Assembly: GCA_000309865.1 (NCBI GenBank)
Contig: AMGN01000006.1
Coordinates: forward strand, 1 to 64,000
DNA length: 64,000 nt
Reading direction: 5' to 3'
DNA from: Methanobacterium sp. Maddingley MBC34
GTDB lineage: Archaea; Methanobacteriota; Methanobacteria; Methanobacteriales; Methanobacteriaceae
This document shows, in pieces, positions 11,514-21,901 of this stretch (position 1 is the first letter of the stretch; each line of letters opens with the position of its first letter). The notes beneath the pieces were generated by a model that was given only the letters and a program-made list of their open reading frames with translations, searched no databases and was not told where the DNA came from. A program made the translations under genes and the position numbers.

Positions 11514-12019
11514 GTGTGGATAACATCACTTCAGATGATGTAAACACTTTTTATGAGAAATCTAAAGAGGAAGCAGAGGCTTTCGGTTATCATTTGAATC
11601 CTGATGAAGTATTCACCAGGGAACTCCTGGAAAGCATTCTCATAAACCAGGATCGTTATGGTTATGGTGCCTGCCCCTGTCGCCTAGCATCCGGAATTAA
11701 AGGAGAAGACCTGGATATAATTTGTCCCTGTGATTATCGTGATCCAGACCTGGATGAATTTGGAGCATGCTACTGCGGACTGTACATTTCCATTGAAGTC
11801 CTCAATGGAGAAAAAAAATTGACATCCATCCCCGAGAGAAGACCCGGACCAGGACAACGACAATCAGCTAAACAAAACTCACAGGAACAAACATTAAGTT
11901 CTCTTTCCCTACCAGTGTGGAGATGCAGGGTTTGTGGGTATCTTTGTGCTCGTGAGGAACCCCCGGAAACATGTCCCATATGCAAAGTAGGTAAAGAAAG
12001 GTTTGAAAGGTTTATTTAG
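11510..12019 (+). CDS. Ferredoxin:thioredoxin reductase catalytic subunit fused to a rubredoxin-like domain
   Basis: Residues 1-105 match the FTR catalytic subunit: CPCRLASG (about 56-63), CPCDY (about 74-78) and CYCGLYI (about 91-97) supply the cluster ligands and active-site dithiol; CYC replaces the CHC of plant enzymes. After a Pro/Gln-rich linker (about 110-133) comes a C-terminal zinc/iron knuckle WRCRVCGYLCAREEPPETCPICK, as in rubredoxin and rubrerythrin tails. FTR passes electrons from ferredoxin through its [4Fe-4S] cluster to a thioredoxin disulfide, without a variable subunit in archaea. The fused knuckle may feed or drain electrons. Overlap with the glutaredoxin-like gene names the likely partner. 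Confidence 0.9.
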   Translation: MSVDNITSDDVNTFYEKSKEEAEAFGYHLNPDEVFTRELLESILINQDRYGYGACPCRLASGIKGEDLDIICPCDYRDPDLDEFGACYCGLYISIEVLNGEKKLTSIPERRPGPGQRQSAKQNSQEQTLSSLSLPVWRCRVCGYLCAREEPPETCPICKVGKERFERFI

Positions 12020-12217
12020 ATAAATGTTTTATAATAAACCTTTAATTATTATTAATTTTTTTATAAACTCTTTATTTCCTATAATTTTTTGTTAAACTCA
12101 TCATTAATTAATTTTACCTATTATTAACCATTTCATATGAGTACACATTAAGGGAATATTTATTAATCTCTAATGCGCATATGTTTAAGCAACTCGAATT
12201 AAGGTCAGAAAAATCAA

Positions 12218-12249
12218 TAATGAAATCATTGAGTAATGAAATCATTGAG
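12218..12249. promoter_or_regulatory. Two tandem 16-bp repeats, each a small palindrome (candidate operator)
   Basis: TAATGAAATCATTGAG occurs twice back to back. Each copy contains AATGA-AA-TCATT, a perfect 5+2+5 inverted repeat, giving two operator-like sites 16 bp apart. They lie just upstream of an AT-rich TATA candidate (about 12251-12260) and 55-85 bp before the winged-helix regulator gene, which may bind there itself. Confidence 0.55.
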
Positions 12250-12302
12250 TAATATAATAAATTAATAATAAAAATCCCCTTATCAAAAAAGGTGGAAGTG
12301 AA

Positions 12303-13157
12303 ATGGACTACATGTTTGAACTCTACGAGCAAGTTAAAGATGATATGAAATTTTTTATAGCCTCAGATGTGCGGGCTAAGATATTAATTAGTTTAAGAAG
12401 TGGATCCAAGAATCTGGCTGATTTGCGTAAGGAGATCCATTTGAGTTCATCTACCATTTTGCATGGAATGAATCAACTGGAACAGAAAAATTTCATTTTC
12501 CGTGAATCAGGAAACTACTCCCTATCTCAGACTGGAGAAGTTGTAGCCAACAAATTAATCGATGTTATGAGATCTTTCTACTCCCTGAACCTATGCGAGG
12601 GCCTTTTCTTAAACCATGATATCAGTTGTATCCCTCCAGAACTTTTCAAAGATATAGGTTGCCTGGAAAAATCAGTCATAGTGAAATCTACCAGCACCAA
12701 TATCATGAGGCCACAAGAAGTTTTATCAGAATTTTTATCTAAAAGCAAAAACTTTAAACAACTCACATCTGTTTACAACCCGTCAAGCATCAAGATTTTC
12801 CTGGAAACCCTGGAAAAAGATGGAAACGTTCAGCTGATCATGACTGAAGGAATCATTGACAAACTGGTTGAAAATGCAGGGAAAGAAAAACTGGAAAAAT
12901 GGATCAATGATGGTAAACTACAGTTAATGGAAATCGATGAAGATGTGAAGATCTCCCTGACCACCGGGGACAATTTCATTGCCCTGGGTCTTTTTTCAGC
13001 TGATGGGGCTTATGATCTGAATATTTCTTTAATCAGTCATGGTGAAGAAGCTATTTCATGGGGTAATCGGTTATTTGACCATTACTTCCAGAAGTCTACT
13101 CCAGTTAAGGTGGGAGCACTGGAAATGCGTGAGGAGATAATGGTCATAGAAAAATAA
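12303..13157 (+). CDS. Winged-helix transcriptional regulator, methanogen DUF1724-like
   Basis: A 284-residue protein with an N-terminal winged helix (about 15-85: DVRAKILISLRSGSKNLADLRKEIHLSSSTILHGMNQLEQKNFI) and a C-terminal effector domain of about 190 residues. The C-terminal part, with a central VIVKSTSTNIMRPQEVLSEFL and ISLTTGDNFIALGLFSADGAYD, resembles the DUF1724 domain of methanogen HTH regulators (family name from memory). It is a one-component regulator; the ligand is unknown. GGTGGAAGTGAA is a good ribosome site. The tandem palindromes upstream suggest autoregulation. Confidence 0.82.
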   Translation: MDYMFELYEQVKDDMKFFIASDVRAKILISLRSGSKNLADLRKEIHLSSSTILHGMNQLEQKNFIFRESGNYSLSQTGEVVANKLIDVMRSFYSLNLCEGLFLNHDISCIPPELFKDIGCLEKSVIVKSTSTNIMRPQEVLSEFLSKSKNFKQLTSVYNPSSIKIFLETLEKDGNVQLIMTEGIIDKLVENAGKEKLEKWINDGKLQLMEIDEDVKISLTTGDNFIALGLFSADGAYDLNISLISHGEEAISWGNRLFDHYFQKSTPVKVGALEMREEIMVIEK

Positions 13158-13492
13158 TTCCAGTTAAATAAAAATAGTGGCATAAAACCGATCTCCGGAT
13201 AAGTTAGAAATTGACTTTTAAGAAGATAGCAAGGGTTTAATTTTTTCCCTTTTTTTCCTATCTCCTATATTTTTTCTATAATTTTTTAATTTATTATAAA
13301 CATTTTTAGCAGCTTCAAAGGCCTGTTATGTAAGATTGTCATCAAAAAACGTCTATTAGGCTGTTTGAGCAAGTTATCTTTTTATTTTATAAGTATAAAA
13401 AGAGTTTTTTGAAAATTAAAAATAACTATAAATGTGATTGATCTATACCAATAATATCTAAAATCTTAATAAATAATACTCTGTGGGATGTT
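13158..13492. other. Intergenic: T-rich terminator region and promoter
   Basis: No gene seen. Around 13240-13290 are long T runs (TTTTTTCCC, CCCTTTTTTTCC) suited to archaeal termination after the regulator gene. TATAAGTATAAAAAG at about 13388-13402 is a TATA candidate for the downstream sensor gene. Confidence 0.45.
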
Positions 13493-14911
13493 ATGGCTGA
13501 AGAAATAAGAGTTCTAATACTGGAAGATGTGCCATTGGACGCTGAACTTATAGAAACTCAGCTTAAACGAGAAGGCCTCCAGTTCACATCTAAGATCGTG
13601 GAAAAAGAAGGGGATTACCGGAGGGAACTGGTGGAGTTCCAGCCGAGTATCATCCTGGCAGATCATTCACTACCTCAATTTGATGGAATTACTGCCATGA
13701 ACCTGGCCCGGGAAATTGTTCCTAACACGCCCTTCATCTTTGTAAGCGGGAAAATAGGTGAAGATTTCGCGGTTGAAATGCTTAAAGAAGGCGCAACAGA
13801 TTATGTTCTCAAAAATAACCTTTCAAAACTACCTCATTCGGTTGTAAGGGCTTTGAAAGAAGCTAAAGAAAAAATTGAAAAATTGGCTGCTGAACAGGCC
13901 CTTAAAGAACGTGAAGAAAAGTACCGGACTCTTTTTGAATACTTCCCCAACTACGTGGTTGTTCTGGGATTGGATGGCAAGATCATTGACCTTAACCATG
14001 CTGCAGCCAAGTTCAGCCCACTATCCCGAGAGGACACTATTGGTATGTATTTTACTGATCTCCAGTCCATCACTGGGGAAGATTCTTCATTCTACAATGA
14101 ACTATTTTCCAAATATCTGAAAGGAGAGGATGTGGGTCCATTTGAATCACGTTTGATCTCCAGAGAGGGAGAGATACGTTTAATGGAAGTTTATCCTGCA
14201 CCTTTACTTAAAAATGGGGAATTATTTGCAGTTCAAGTTATAGCTCAGGATATTACCGAACGGAAAAAGGCGGAAACAGAAATAAATGCATCTTTAAAGG
14301 AGAAAGAAATGCTCCTAGGTGAGATCAATGGGAGAGTAAGCAACTATATGAATATGATCTCCAGCCTCCTGGAACTCCAATCAGTTTATATGAAGGATGA
14401 GGAGAACAGGGAAGTTTTAAAGGATAACAAAAACCGGGTTAAATCAATGCTACTCATTCACGACGGATTCTCCCAGTCTGAAGATTTTGCCCTTATCGAT
14501 TTTTCACAGTATATCAAAAAACTCATAGAACTCATTGTCAGTTCATACCACGTGGACACTGACCGGATAAAGATGAAAACCCGGACTGATGGTCTGATGC
14601 TTGATATTGACGCAGCCATTCCCTGTGGTCTAATCATCAATGAACTTTTGACCAATGCAGTTAAACACGCCTTCCCTGGAACCAGAGAAGGAGAAATTTG
14701 CGTGGAATTCGGGCTGGATAACCATGAAAATAATGTATTGATAGTAAAAGATAATGGTGTGGGACTTTCCTCCAGTATTGAATTTAAAGAAAGTGGAACT
14801 ATGGGCTTCCAACTGGTGAACACTTTGGTAAACCAGTTAAAAGGTAGTATAATACTTTCCAGAGATAAGGGAACCACCTTCCAGATTATCTGGTCTGAAT
14901 CTGAGTATTAA
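13493..14911 (+). CDS. Receiver-PAS-HisKA_2-like-HATPase protein lacking the phosphoacceptor His
   Basis: A 472-residue soluble hybrid. Receiver domain 1-125 is intact: acidic pair ED at 11-12, Asp57 in LADHSLP, Ser in FVSGK, Lys in YVLKNN. A PAS domain follows (about 143-258, ending AQDITERKKAE). Then comes the dimerisation region EMLLGEINGRVSNYMNMISSLLELQ and a C-terminal HATPase with N box NELLTNAVKHAF and G box DNGVGL. In HisKA_2 kinases the start of this helix reads EIHHRVKNN, as in the protein at 48051; here residues 278-279 are Asn-Gly, so the normal phosphorylated His is absent. It may be a pseudokinase controlled by Asp57, or may phosphorylate another site. Transcribed alone. Confidence 0.85.
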   Translation: MAEEIRVLILEDVPLDAELIETQLKREGLQFTSKIVEKEGDYRRELVEFQPSIILADHSLPQFDGITAMNLAREIVPNTPFIFVSGKIGEDFAVEMLKEGATDYVLKNNLSKLPHSVVRALKEAKEKIEKLAAEQALKEREEKYRTLFEYFPNYVVVLGLDGKIIDLNHAAAKFSPLSREDTIGMYFTDLQSITGEDSSFYNELFSKYLKGEDVGPFESRLISREGEIRLMEVYPAPLLKNGELFAVQVIAQDITERKKAETEINASLKEKEMLLGEINGRVSNYMNMISSLLELQSVYMKDEENREVLKDNKNRVKSMLLIHDGFSQSEDFALIDFSQYIKKLIELIVSSYHVDTDRIKMKTRTDGLMLDIDAAIPCGLIINELLTNAVKHAFPGTREGEICVEFGLDNHENNVLIVKDNGVGLSSSIEFKESGTMGFQLVNTLVNQLKGSIILSRDKGTTFQIIWSESEY

Positions 14912-15185
14912 TATTTAAAATCTATTATTTTAGAGCTAATTTGATTTACTCCCTATTCTATATATTTTCAATAAAGTAATAGGAATAGGGGGCCATGATC
15001 TCCACTAGTGGTCATGTTATGAATCTTGTAGAGTAATCAGTGGATTATCTATATAATCTATTTTTTTAAAATATTTTAAAAAAAGTTGTAAATTTAAATA
15101 ACATTGACGTTAATAGTATTTTACCGGAGTAAAAAAAGCTTAAACATGTTAAAAACAGTTGAGTGAGTTTAATGGTGATAGTTCA

Positions 15186-16859
<1,674 letters not shown>

Positions 16860-17059
16860 AAACCTGGAAACATATTGGATTAAATATTAGATGACTTTAT
16901 CCTTAAATAAATGAGATTGTCCTTTATTTTTATTCCTTATTTTAAGTTATTTCATTATTTAAGTTCCAATTTTAGATATGCTGCATTTTCAACTGATGCA
17001 CTTGCATCAATCAACCATACTTATTAATAATGATGTATAATAGTAATACTGTGGTTGTA

Positions 17060-17458
17060 ATGGAAGACAAAAAAATCTTCAAACTGGCTTTATGCACTGC
17101 TATTTTGGGATTGGTGGGAATGATGGTTTCTGCCAATTATATAATGCCTCAAACAGTTCAGATTAAAGATATGAATCGGGGAATGCTCGATAAAGAGGTT
17201 TCAGTTGAGGGAATAGTTACTGGGATCACCCAGTCCCAGAAAGGAGGTACCTATTTCCTGGAGTTGATGGATGGAACCGGGAAAATTAAGGTAGTAATAT
17301 TTGAAAGTGCAGCATCTGAAATCCAGAAAACCAGTATAAATATTGAAAACTTTAAAAATAGACGTATAAAAATTGTGGGGAGAGTCACTGAGTATCAGGG
17401 TAGTCTTGAAGTGATCCTAAAGGATGCCAGTTCACTAAAGATAATTGATAATCAATGA
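17060..17458 (+). CDS. Membrane-anchored OB-fold protein
   Basis: A 132-residue protein with one N-terminal hydrophobic segment (about 7-27, LALCTAILGLVGMMVSANYIM) and an OB-fold of the tRNA-anti / nucleic-acid-binding type (about 45-130: VSVEGIVTGITQSQKGGTYFLELMDGTGKIKVVIFE, RIKIVGRVTEYQGSLEVILKDASSLKI). The anchor puts the OB-fold outside or at the membrane face. It resembles exported OB proteins often found near nucleases, but no nuclease is adjacent. Start is uncertain: ATGs at 17030, 17033 and 17060 are in frame; the last places the basic MEDKK before the helix. Confidence 0.7.
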   Translation: MEDKKIFKLALCTAILGLVGMMVSANYIMPQTVQIKDMNRGMLDKEVSVEGIVTGITQSQKGGTYFLELMDGTGKIKVVIFESAASEIQKTSINIENFKNRRIKIVGRVTEYQGSLEVILKDASSLKIIDNQ

Positions 17459-17680
17459 TTTTATTTCGCCAGAGTGCCGGGATTGGATACCAGTTAATGT
17501 GAAAATGGGAAGACCAACTATTCCAAACTTACATTTAAAAACAGCAGAAACTGACTAATTCGTCTCTTAATTTTATTAAAGGTCATGTTAAATAAACAAC
17601 ACCCAATTGTAATTATCGTCATGTTTTTAATATAAAAAATACATAAAATGTACTAATACTTATTATTAAGGGGGTTAAAA
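17459..17680. promoter_or_regulatory. Intergenic with aqpM promoter
   Basis: No gene seen. AATATAAAAAATAC near 17628-17642 is a TATA candidate, about 50 bp before aqpM, which has GGGGG as ribosome site seven bases before its ATG. Confidence 0.4.
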
Positions 17681-18421
17681 ATGGTTTCTTTAGGAAGAAA
17701 GTTTGTAGCTGAACTTTTGGGTACTTTTCTTTTGGTTTGTTTTGGTGCTGGTGTAGTAGTTGTAACAATTTTAATGGCTCAGGGCACAACACCACCTAAT
17801 CCTTTCAATATTGGAATAACCATGGCGGATTGGCTTGGAATCAACATGGTGTTTGGTTTAGTGCTTGCAGTTGGAATATATGCATTTGGAAAAGTATCCG
17901 GTGCTCATTTCAACCCTGCAGTAACCGTTGGATTATGGTCTGTTCGTAAATTCCCAGCAAATGAAGTTCTACCATACATAGTAGCTCAACTTATAGGTGC
18001 AGTTCTAGCAGGTTTTGCCATTATGGCCTGTCTGGGAATGGACGCGGTTACCATTGGAAATCTCGGTGCAACCACGCCTTTTACAGGTATAAGTTATATA
18101 CAGGCAATTATAGCAGAAATAATTGGTACTTTTGTCCTGGTACTTGCTATTATGGCAGTTGCTGTTGATAAAAGAGCCAGCCCCGGTTTTGCAGGTTTGA
18201 TTATTGGTCTTGCATTAACCTGTTCATTAACACTAATATCCAATATTACTGGGGGGTCAGTTAACCCTGCACGTACTTTCGGACCTTATCTGGCAAATAC
18301 CATAATGGGCGGAGCAAATCTATGGGGTTACTTCCCTATATATGTTATCGGCCCTGTAATCGGAGGTATATTAGCGGCAGTCATATATCAGTACGTAGTT
18401 GGAACCGGAGATGAAGATTAG
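17681..18421 (+). CDS. aqpM: Aquaporin AqpM
   Basis: A 246-residue six-TM channel, the same length as the Methanothermobacter AqpM as I recall it. Both pore loops are present: HFNPAVTVG (about residues 81-89) and GSVNPARTFGP (about 197-207). AqpM conducts water and weakly glycerol and possibly CO2 or H2S. The N-terminus runs RKFVAELLGTFLLVCFGAGVVVV, typical of MIP helix 1. It is a separate transcript between the OB-fold gene and a convergent membrane protein gene. Confidence 0.95.
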   Translation: MVSLGRKFVAELLGTFLLVCFGAGVVVVTILMAQGTTPPNPFNIGITMADWLGINMVFGLVLAVGIYAFGKVSGAHFNPAVTVGLWSVRKFPANEVLPYIVAQLIGAVLAGFAIMACLGMDAVTIGNLGATTPFTGISYIQAIIAEIIGTFVLVLAIMAVAVDKRASPGFAGLIIGLALTCSLTLISNITGGSVNPARTFGPYLANTIMGGANLWGYFPIYVIGPVIGGILAAVIYQYVVGTGDED

Positions 18422-18460
18422 AATCTACTTTTTTGTTTTTTTTTATTTAAAGATTCTAAT
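18417..18460. terminator. Hairpin terminator after aqpM
   Basis: Perfect 10-bp arms ATTAGAATCT (18417-18426, including the aqpM stop) and AGATTCTAAT (18451-18460) enclose a 24-base T-rich loop with a run of nine T. It separates aqpM from the convergent gene ending at 18502. Confidence 0.6.
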
Positions 18461-18501
18461 GGTAAATAAGAATTTTTTCATGTTTTTAACAGTCATATAT
18501 C

Positions 18502-19506
18502 CTATTTTTTGGTTGACTTCAAACCAATAGTGTACCCTTTGATCTCATCCAGGATATCCTTGGCATAGTAAGAGGCAAATATTATTCCCATGGCACTTAC
18601 TATCCAGAATGATGCTAAACGATCTACCATTGCTATACTTCCACCTACTGCACTGGAAACTCCGAAAAGGACGAATAATCCGGTTAGTGATAATTCAATG
18701 GAACCAATACCTCCTGGTAGGGCAGATACTATGCCAATGATATTGGCCAGGAGGAAGATAATGATAATGGCCACGAAACTGATTTCAACATTGAAAGCTA
18801 CAAAAACAACATATAAACGGACACATTCCAGAAGCCAGCTAGCCGCAGTTAACACGAACACCACTGCCAAATTCTTGAAGCTGCTGAATGTTTTGGTGTA
18901 TTCGATCATGCTGCGCAGCCCCTCGGTGAATTTATGGTAGAAATTCTCCACTAAATCTTCAGAAATGGGTAAAAATCGTAATATGAAATGGATACGATTA
19001 TAAATCCAGATACTGGTGTCTTCTCTCCAATTTATCAAATAAATAACAGCTAAAAGTCCAAAAGAAGCTAAACCTCCCATAATTGCTATTATTCTTACCT
19101 TTGGGAGTAAACAGGCACATAAAAGTAATAAAATTCCGCCTATGGCTCCATCGAAGAACCTTTCAGTTAAACCTGCGGATAAACCCTCTGAAAGGGTTAT
19201 TCCATTGATTTTTTTACCGGCAACAGCAGTTAAAACCTCACCTCCACTGCGCATAGGTGTGAAGTTTCCAGCAAAAAGTCCAATGGTCTTGACAATGAAG
19301 TTCTTCTTGAACTCCCAGGGCTGATTAATGATATAACCCCATCTTAATGAACGTATCCATACTACAAATAGGTGTATGCCGACTGCAAGTAATATTAACC
19401 ATGGATTGGCAGTTTTTATAACATCCCACATTTTTTGGGGGCCAATCCAGATGATCAGAAGAGCTAGTAGCAAGAGACTTACTAAGAAAACATAGTACCT
19501 TTTCAA
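18502..19506 (-). CDS. Flippase-like integral membrane protein (LPG synthase TM / AglD C-terminal family, UPF0104)
   Basis: A 334-residue protein with about eight membrane helices. It has the family signatures RSLRWGYII, NFTPMRSGGEVLTA, SLSEGLSAGLTERFFDGAIG-like segment and ALPGGIGSIELSLTGLFVLFGV. Members include the membrane half of lysylphosphatidylglycerol synthase and AglD, and are thought to move lipid-linked substrates. The start is TTG with GGAGGATC five bases upstream. That ribosome site overlaps the end of the GT2 gene (two-base gap), so both are co-translated and probably handle the same polyprenyl-linked sugar. Confidence 0.85.
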   Translation of the reverse strand: MKRYYVFLVSLLLLALLIIWIGPQKMWDVIKTANPWLILLAVGIHLFVVWIRSLRWGYIINQPWEFKKNFIVKTIGLFAGNFTPMRSGGEVLTAVAGKKINGITLSEGLSAGLTERFFDGAIGGILLLLCACLLPKVRIIAIMGGLASFGLLAVIYLINWREDTSIWIYNRIHFILRFLPISEDLVENFYHKFTEGLRSMIEYTKTFSSFKNLAVVFVLTAASWLLECVRLYVVFVAFNVEISFVAIIIIFLLANIIGIVSALPGGIGSIELSLTGLFVLFGVSSAVGGSIAMVDRLASFWIVSAMGIIFASYYAKDILDEIKGYTIGLKSTKK

Positions 19507-19508
19507 AT

Positions 19509-20186
19509 TCAGATCCTCCGCAGTAATTTACGCATCAAGAGGCGCAGGGTGAACATCACATAATGTGCCACATGTCGTGCGCGGACATAAGACTTTTCAT
19601 TACCATAAATACACTGTATTGGTTTTTCAGCCACCACCAGATGGTTTTCTGAGGCCTTACACAGGACTTCTGATTCATAAACATAGTCGTTATAGGATAT
19701 GTCCACAAAGAATGGGGCTGCTTTTTTTGAAATTACCCTGAATCCACACTGACTATCAGTAATGTGGAAACCAGTCACGAACCTTATCAGCCGGGTGGTT
19801 ATTCCATTGGAAAGCCTGCGTTGCAGTGGCATGTTTTGGGGGGCCATGTTCAGGAAACGGGAACCTATTAACAGATCGACACCACCCATTCCATCTAAGA
19901 GTAGTGGTATGCAGCGGGGGTCATGTTGCCCATCTCCATCCAGAAGAACCATAAGATCATAATCATCTTTAATGGCACTTTCAAGCCCAGTTTTAATAGC
20001 TGCACCTTTTCCAAGGTTTTTATCGTGCTTTAAAACTTTCACATCTGCATTTTTTGCCAGTTGTGATGTTTTGTCGGTGGATCCGTCATCCACAACTATC
20101 ACATCTGAATATTTTTTAACACAATTAACCACGTGCAATATGGCATTTTCTTCGTTATAAGCGGGAATAATCGTTATGATTCTCAT
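19509..20186 (-). CDS. Family 2 glycosyltransferase (dolichyl-phosphate sugar synthase type)
   Basis: A 225-residue cytoplasmic GT-A enzyme: IIPAYNEENAI at the start, VVDDGSTDKTSQLA (about 33-46), LGKGAAIKTGLESA, and the metal-binding VLLDGDGQHDPRCIPLLL (about 78-95), then GSRFLNM and SQCGFRVISKKA. These fit DPM1/AglD/GtrB-like enzymes that transfer a sugar from UDP or GDP to a polyprenyl phosphate. It has no membrane helices of its own; the overlapping downstream gene supplies eight. The operon is divergent from the GT-C-like gene at 20305, which suggests a common surface-glycan pathway. Confidence 0.9.
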   Translation of the reverse strand: MRIITIIPAYNEENAILHVVNCVKKYSDVIVVDDGSTDKTSQLAKNADVKVLKHDKNLGKGAAIKTGLESAIKDDYDLMVLLDGDGQHDPRCIPLLLDGMGGVDLLIGSRFLNMAPQNMPLQRRLSNGITTRLIRFVTGFHITDSQCGFRVISKKAAPFFVDISYNDYVYESEVLCKASENHLVVAEKPIQCIYGNEKSYVRARHVAHYVMFTLRLLMRKLLRRI

Positions 20187-20304
20187 TTAAATTCCTGTAA
20201 TCATTAATGGAAATTAACAAGTCTTATGGAAATTAACAAAGTAAGCAATAATATTATATTATAAATTTAAATATTTTCATTCAATATAAAGTCATGGTGT
20301 TCCA

Positions 20305-21741
20305 ATGAACTATTCACAAGTCTTGCGAGAAAAACCGGTTTTACTGTTACTCGTCCCTGCTGTAGCAGCATTTTTCATAGCACTGATCCCTACTTTAAAG
20401 TATCAGTGGCCTCTAGGGGGGGATATTTTTTACCATGTTCATCTGGCCAAACTTTATATGGAGCAGGGATTAGTTTACTGGGACCCCTTAACATCCGCAC
20501 CTCATGGGCGCCCTATTTCTTATCCTCCAGTTTTCCATTTATTGTTGATTGCATATGGCCTGTTGGTGGGGGATATGTTCAATGCAGCCCGACTTTTACA
20601 ACCTGTATTAACTCTGTTCTTATTTTTATCCTTCGCTTACGTAGCTTACAAACTTTACGGAAGTGTACTGGTAGGCGTTACTGCGGGATTTTTCATCTTT
20701 TTCAGTGTGGTTTTCCAGAGATTTATCTTACCTGGCCCGGAAAATCTGGCCCTTATACTCTTTCCCCTGGTGATTTATGGATTTTATCTTTCCACCAATA
20801 ATAAAAGTTATAAATATGCTTCAGTATCAGGTATCATAGCCGGAGTGGTATGTTTAACACATATGCTATCTGCATCATTCCTGTTTTTGGTAACATCAAT
20901 TTATGCGATCTTAATCAGTTTAAAGGATAAATCAATTCTAAAGTACTGGATGGTATTCGTTATTTCTGCTTTTCTGGTGGCATCCATATGGTGGATCCCT
21001 CTTCTGGTTAAATATGGGATTGTTTTCAATTCAAATGGTGATGCTCCTTATTTAGTGAGTTTTTTAAGTTATCCAAAGTTTTTTGGGATTTTAACACTCC
21101 TATTTGCATTTTTAGGTGCCATACCAATGCTTAAAAGAAGATCCAAACAGGATATTTTAATATTAACCAGTTTAATTTCAATTTTAGTTGTTAGTAACCT
21201 GAATTATCTGGGGGTATCTATTTTAAGCAACCGGTTCCTGACATTTGCCCTTTTCCCCATGGTAGTCATGGCTGGATTGGGAGTTAATTACTTAAAAACC
21301 ATAATTGAACAAAAAAACATCTCCCGGAAATTCTACTGTATTTTCATTGCCTGTGTCTATGTATCCTCAGTTATGATTGGGTACTCCATGCTGGCTGATG
21401 TTGACAGTGGATTTTTATGGTTAAGGGCTTCTGATGGTGAACTGGACATTGCAGAATGGTTCCAGGAAAATGGAGATAAAAAGAGTGTGGTTGTAGCATA
21501 TAACTTCAGAGATCCGTTTATAGTAGCTATCAGCAGACAACCAGTGGCGGTAGGTGGTTATGGTCAGGGTATAATAAATTCTCTGGATATCCAGAAATAT
21601 GCAGACGGTCGAGCCAATCAATCAGATTATTTAAAGGATAATGTGAAGTATGTGGTTCTACCTTCCGGTATGAAAACCCCGCCCTACACTGCACTGGCTT
21701 ATAAAAACAATCTTTATGAAATATATGTTTTCAATGGATGA
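20305..21741 (+). CDS. Polytopic GT-C-like membrane protein, copy 1
   Basis: A 478-residue protein with about ten membrane segments and a C-terminal extracytoplasmic part. The first large loop has GGDIFYHVHLAKLYMEQGLVYWDPLTSAPHGRPISYPP-type sequence (split here across about residues 38-75): an acidic residue plus His pair as in GT-C glycosyltransferases of the AglB/PMT/DUF2298 kind. The tail has GDKKSVVVAYNFRDPFIV and ISRQPVAVGGYGQG. It is a full-length paralogue of 23517-24983. GGTGTTCCA precedes the ATG in both copies. A polyprenyl-phosphate sugar donor is expected but not shown. Confidence 0.75.
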   Translation: MNYSQVLREKPVLLLLVPAVAAFFIALIPTLKYQWPLGGDIFYHVHLAKLYMEQGLVYWDPLTSAPHGRPISYPPVFHLLLIAYGLLVGDMFNAARLLQPVLTLFLFLSFAYVAYKLYGSVLVGVTAGFFIFFSVVFQRFILPGPENLALILFPLVIYGFYLSTNNKSYKYASVSGIIAGVVCLTHMLSASFLFLVTSIYAILISLKDKSILKYWMVFVISAFLVASIWWIPLLVKYGIVFNSNGDAPYLVSFLSYPKFFGILTLLFAFLGAIPMLKRRSKQDILILTSLISILVVSNLNYLGVSILSNRFLTFALFPMVVMAGLGVNYLKTIIEQKNISRKFYCIFIACVYVSSVMIGYSMLADVDSGFLWLRASDGELDIAEWFQENGDKKSVVVAYNFRDPFIVAISRQPVAVGGYGQGIINSLDIQKYADGRANQSDYLKDNVKYVVLPSGMKTPPYTALAYKNNLYEIYVFNG

Positions 21742-21901
21742 TCTCTTTTTCAATGGCTGATCTGTTGGGTAGTTTATAATCTACATAGTATCCTCAAATC
21801 GAATTATCAAATGGTGATATTTTAAAAATTAAAACAGAATCATCCAAATCCTTCTTTTTAATTTAGTAAACCTGCTTCTAATTTAGTTAATTTTCACAGG
21901 A

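Noticed and set aside
12218..12249. Tandem repeat as a CRISPR remnant
   Set aside because: Units are contiguous with no spacer and only two copies; no cas gene in the window.
17470..17500. GTGCCGGGATTGGATACC as a tRNA 3' fragment
   Set aside because: It resembles a tRNA end only over a few bases; no T-loop or acceptor pairing is found.
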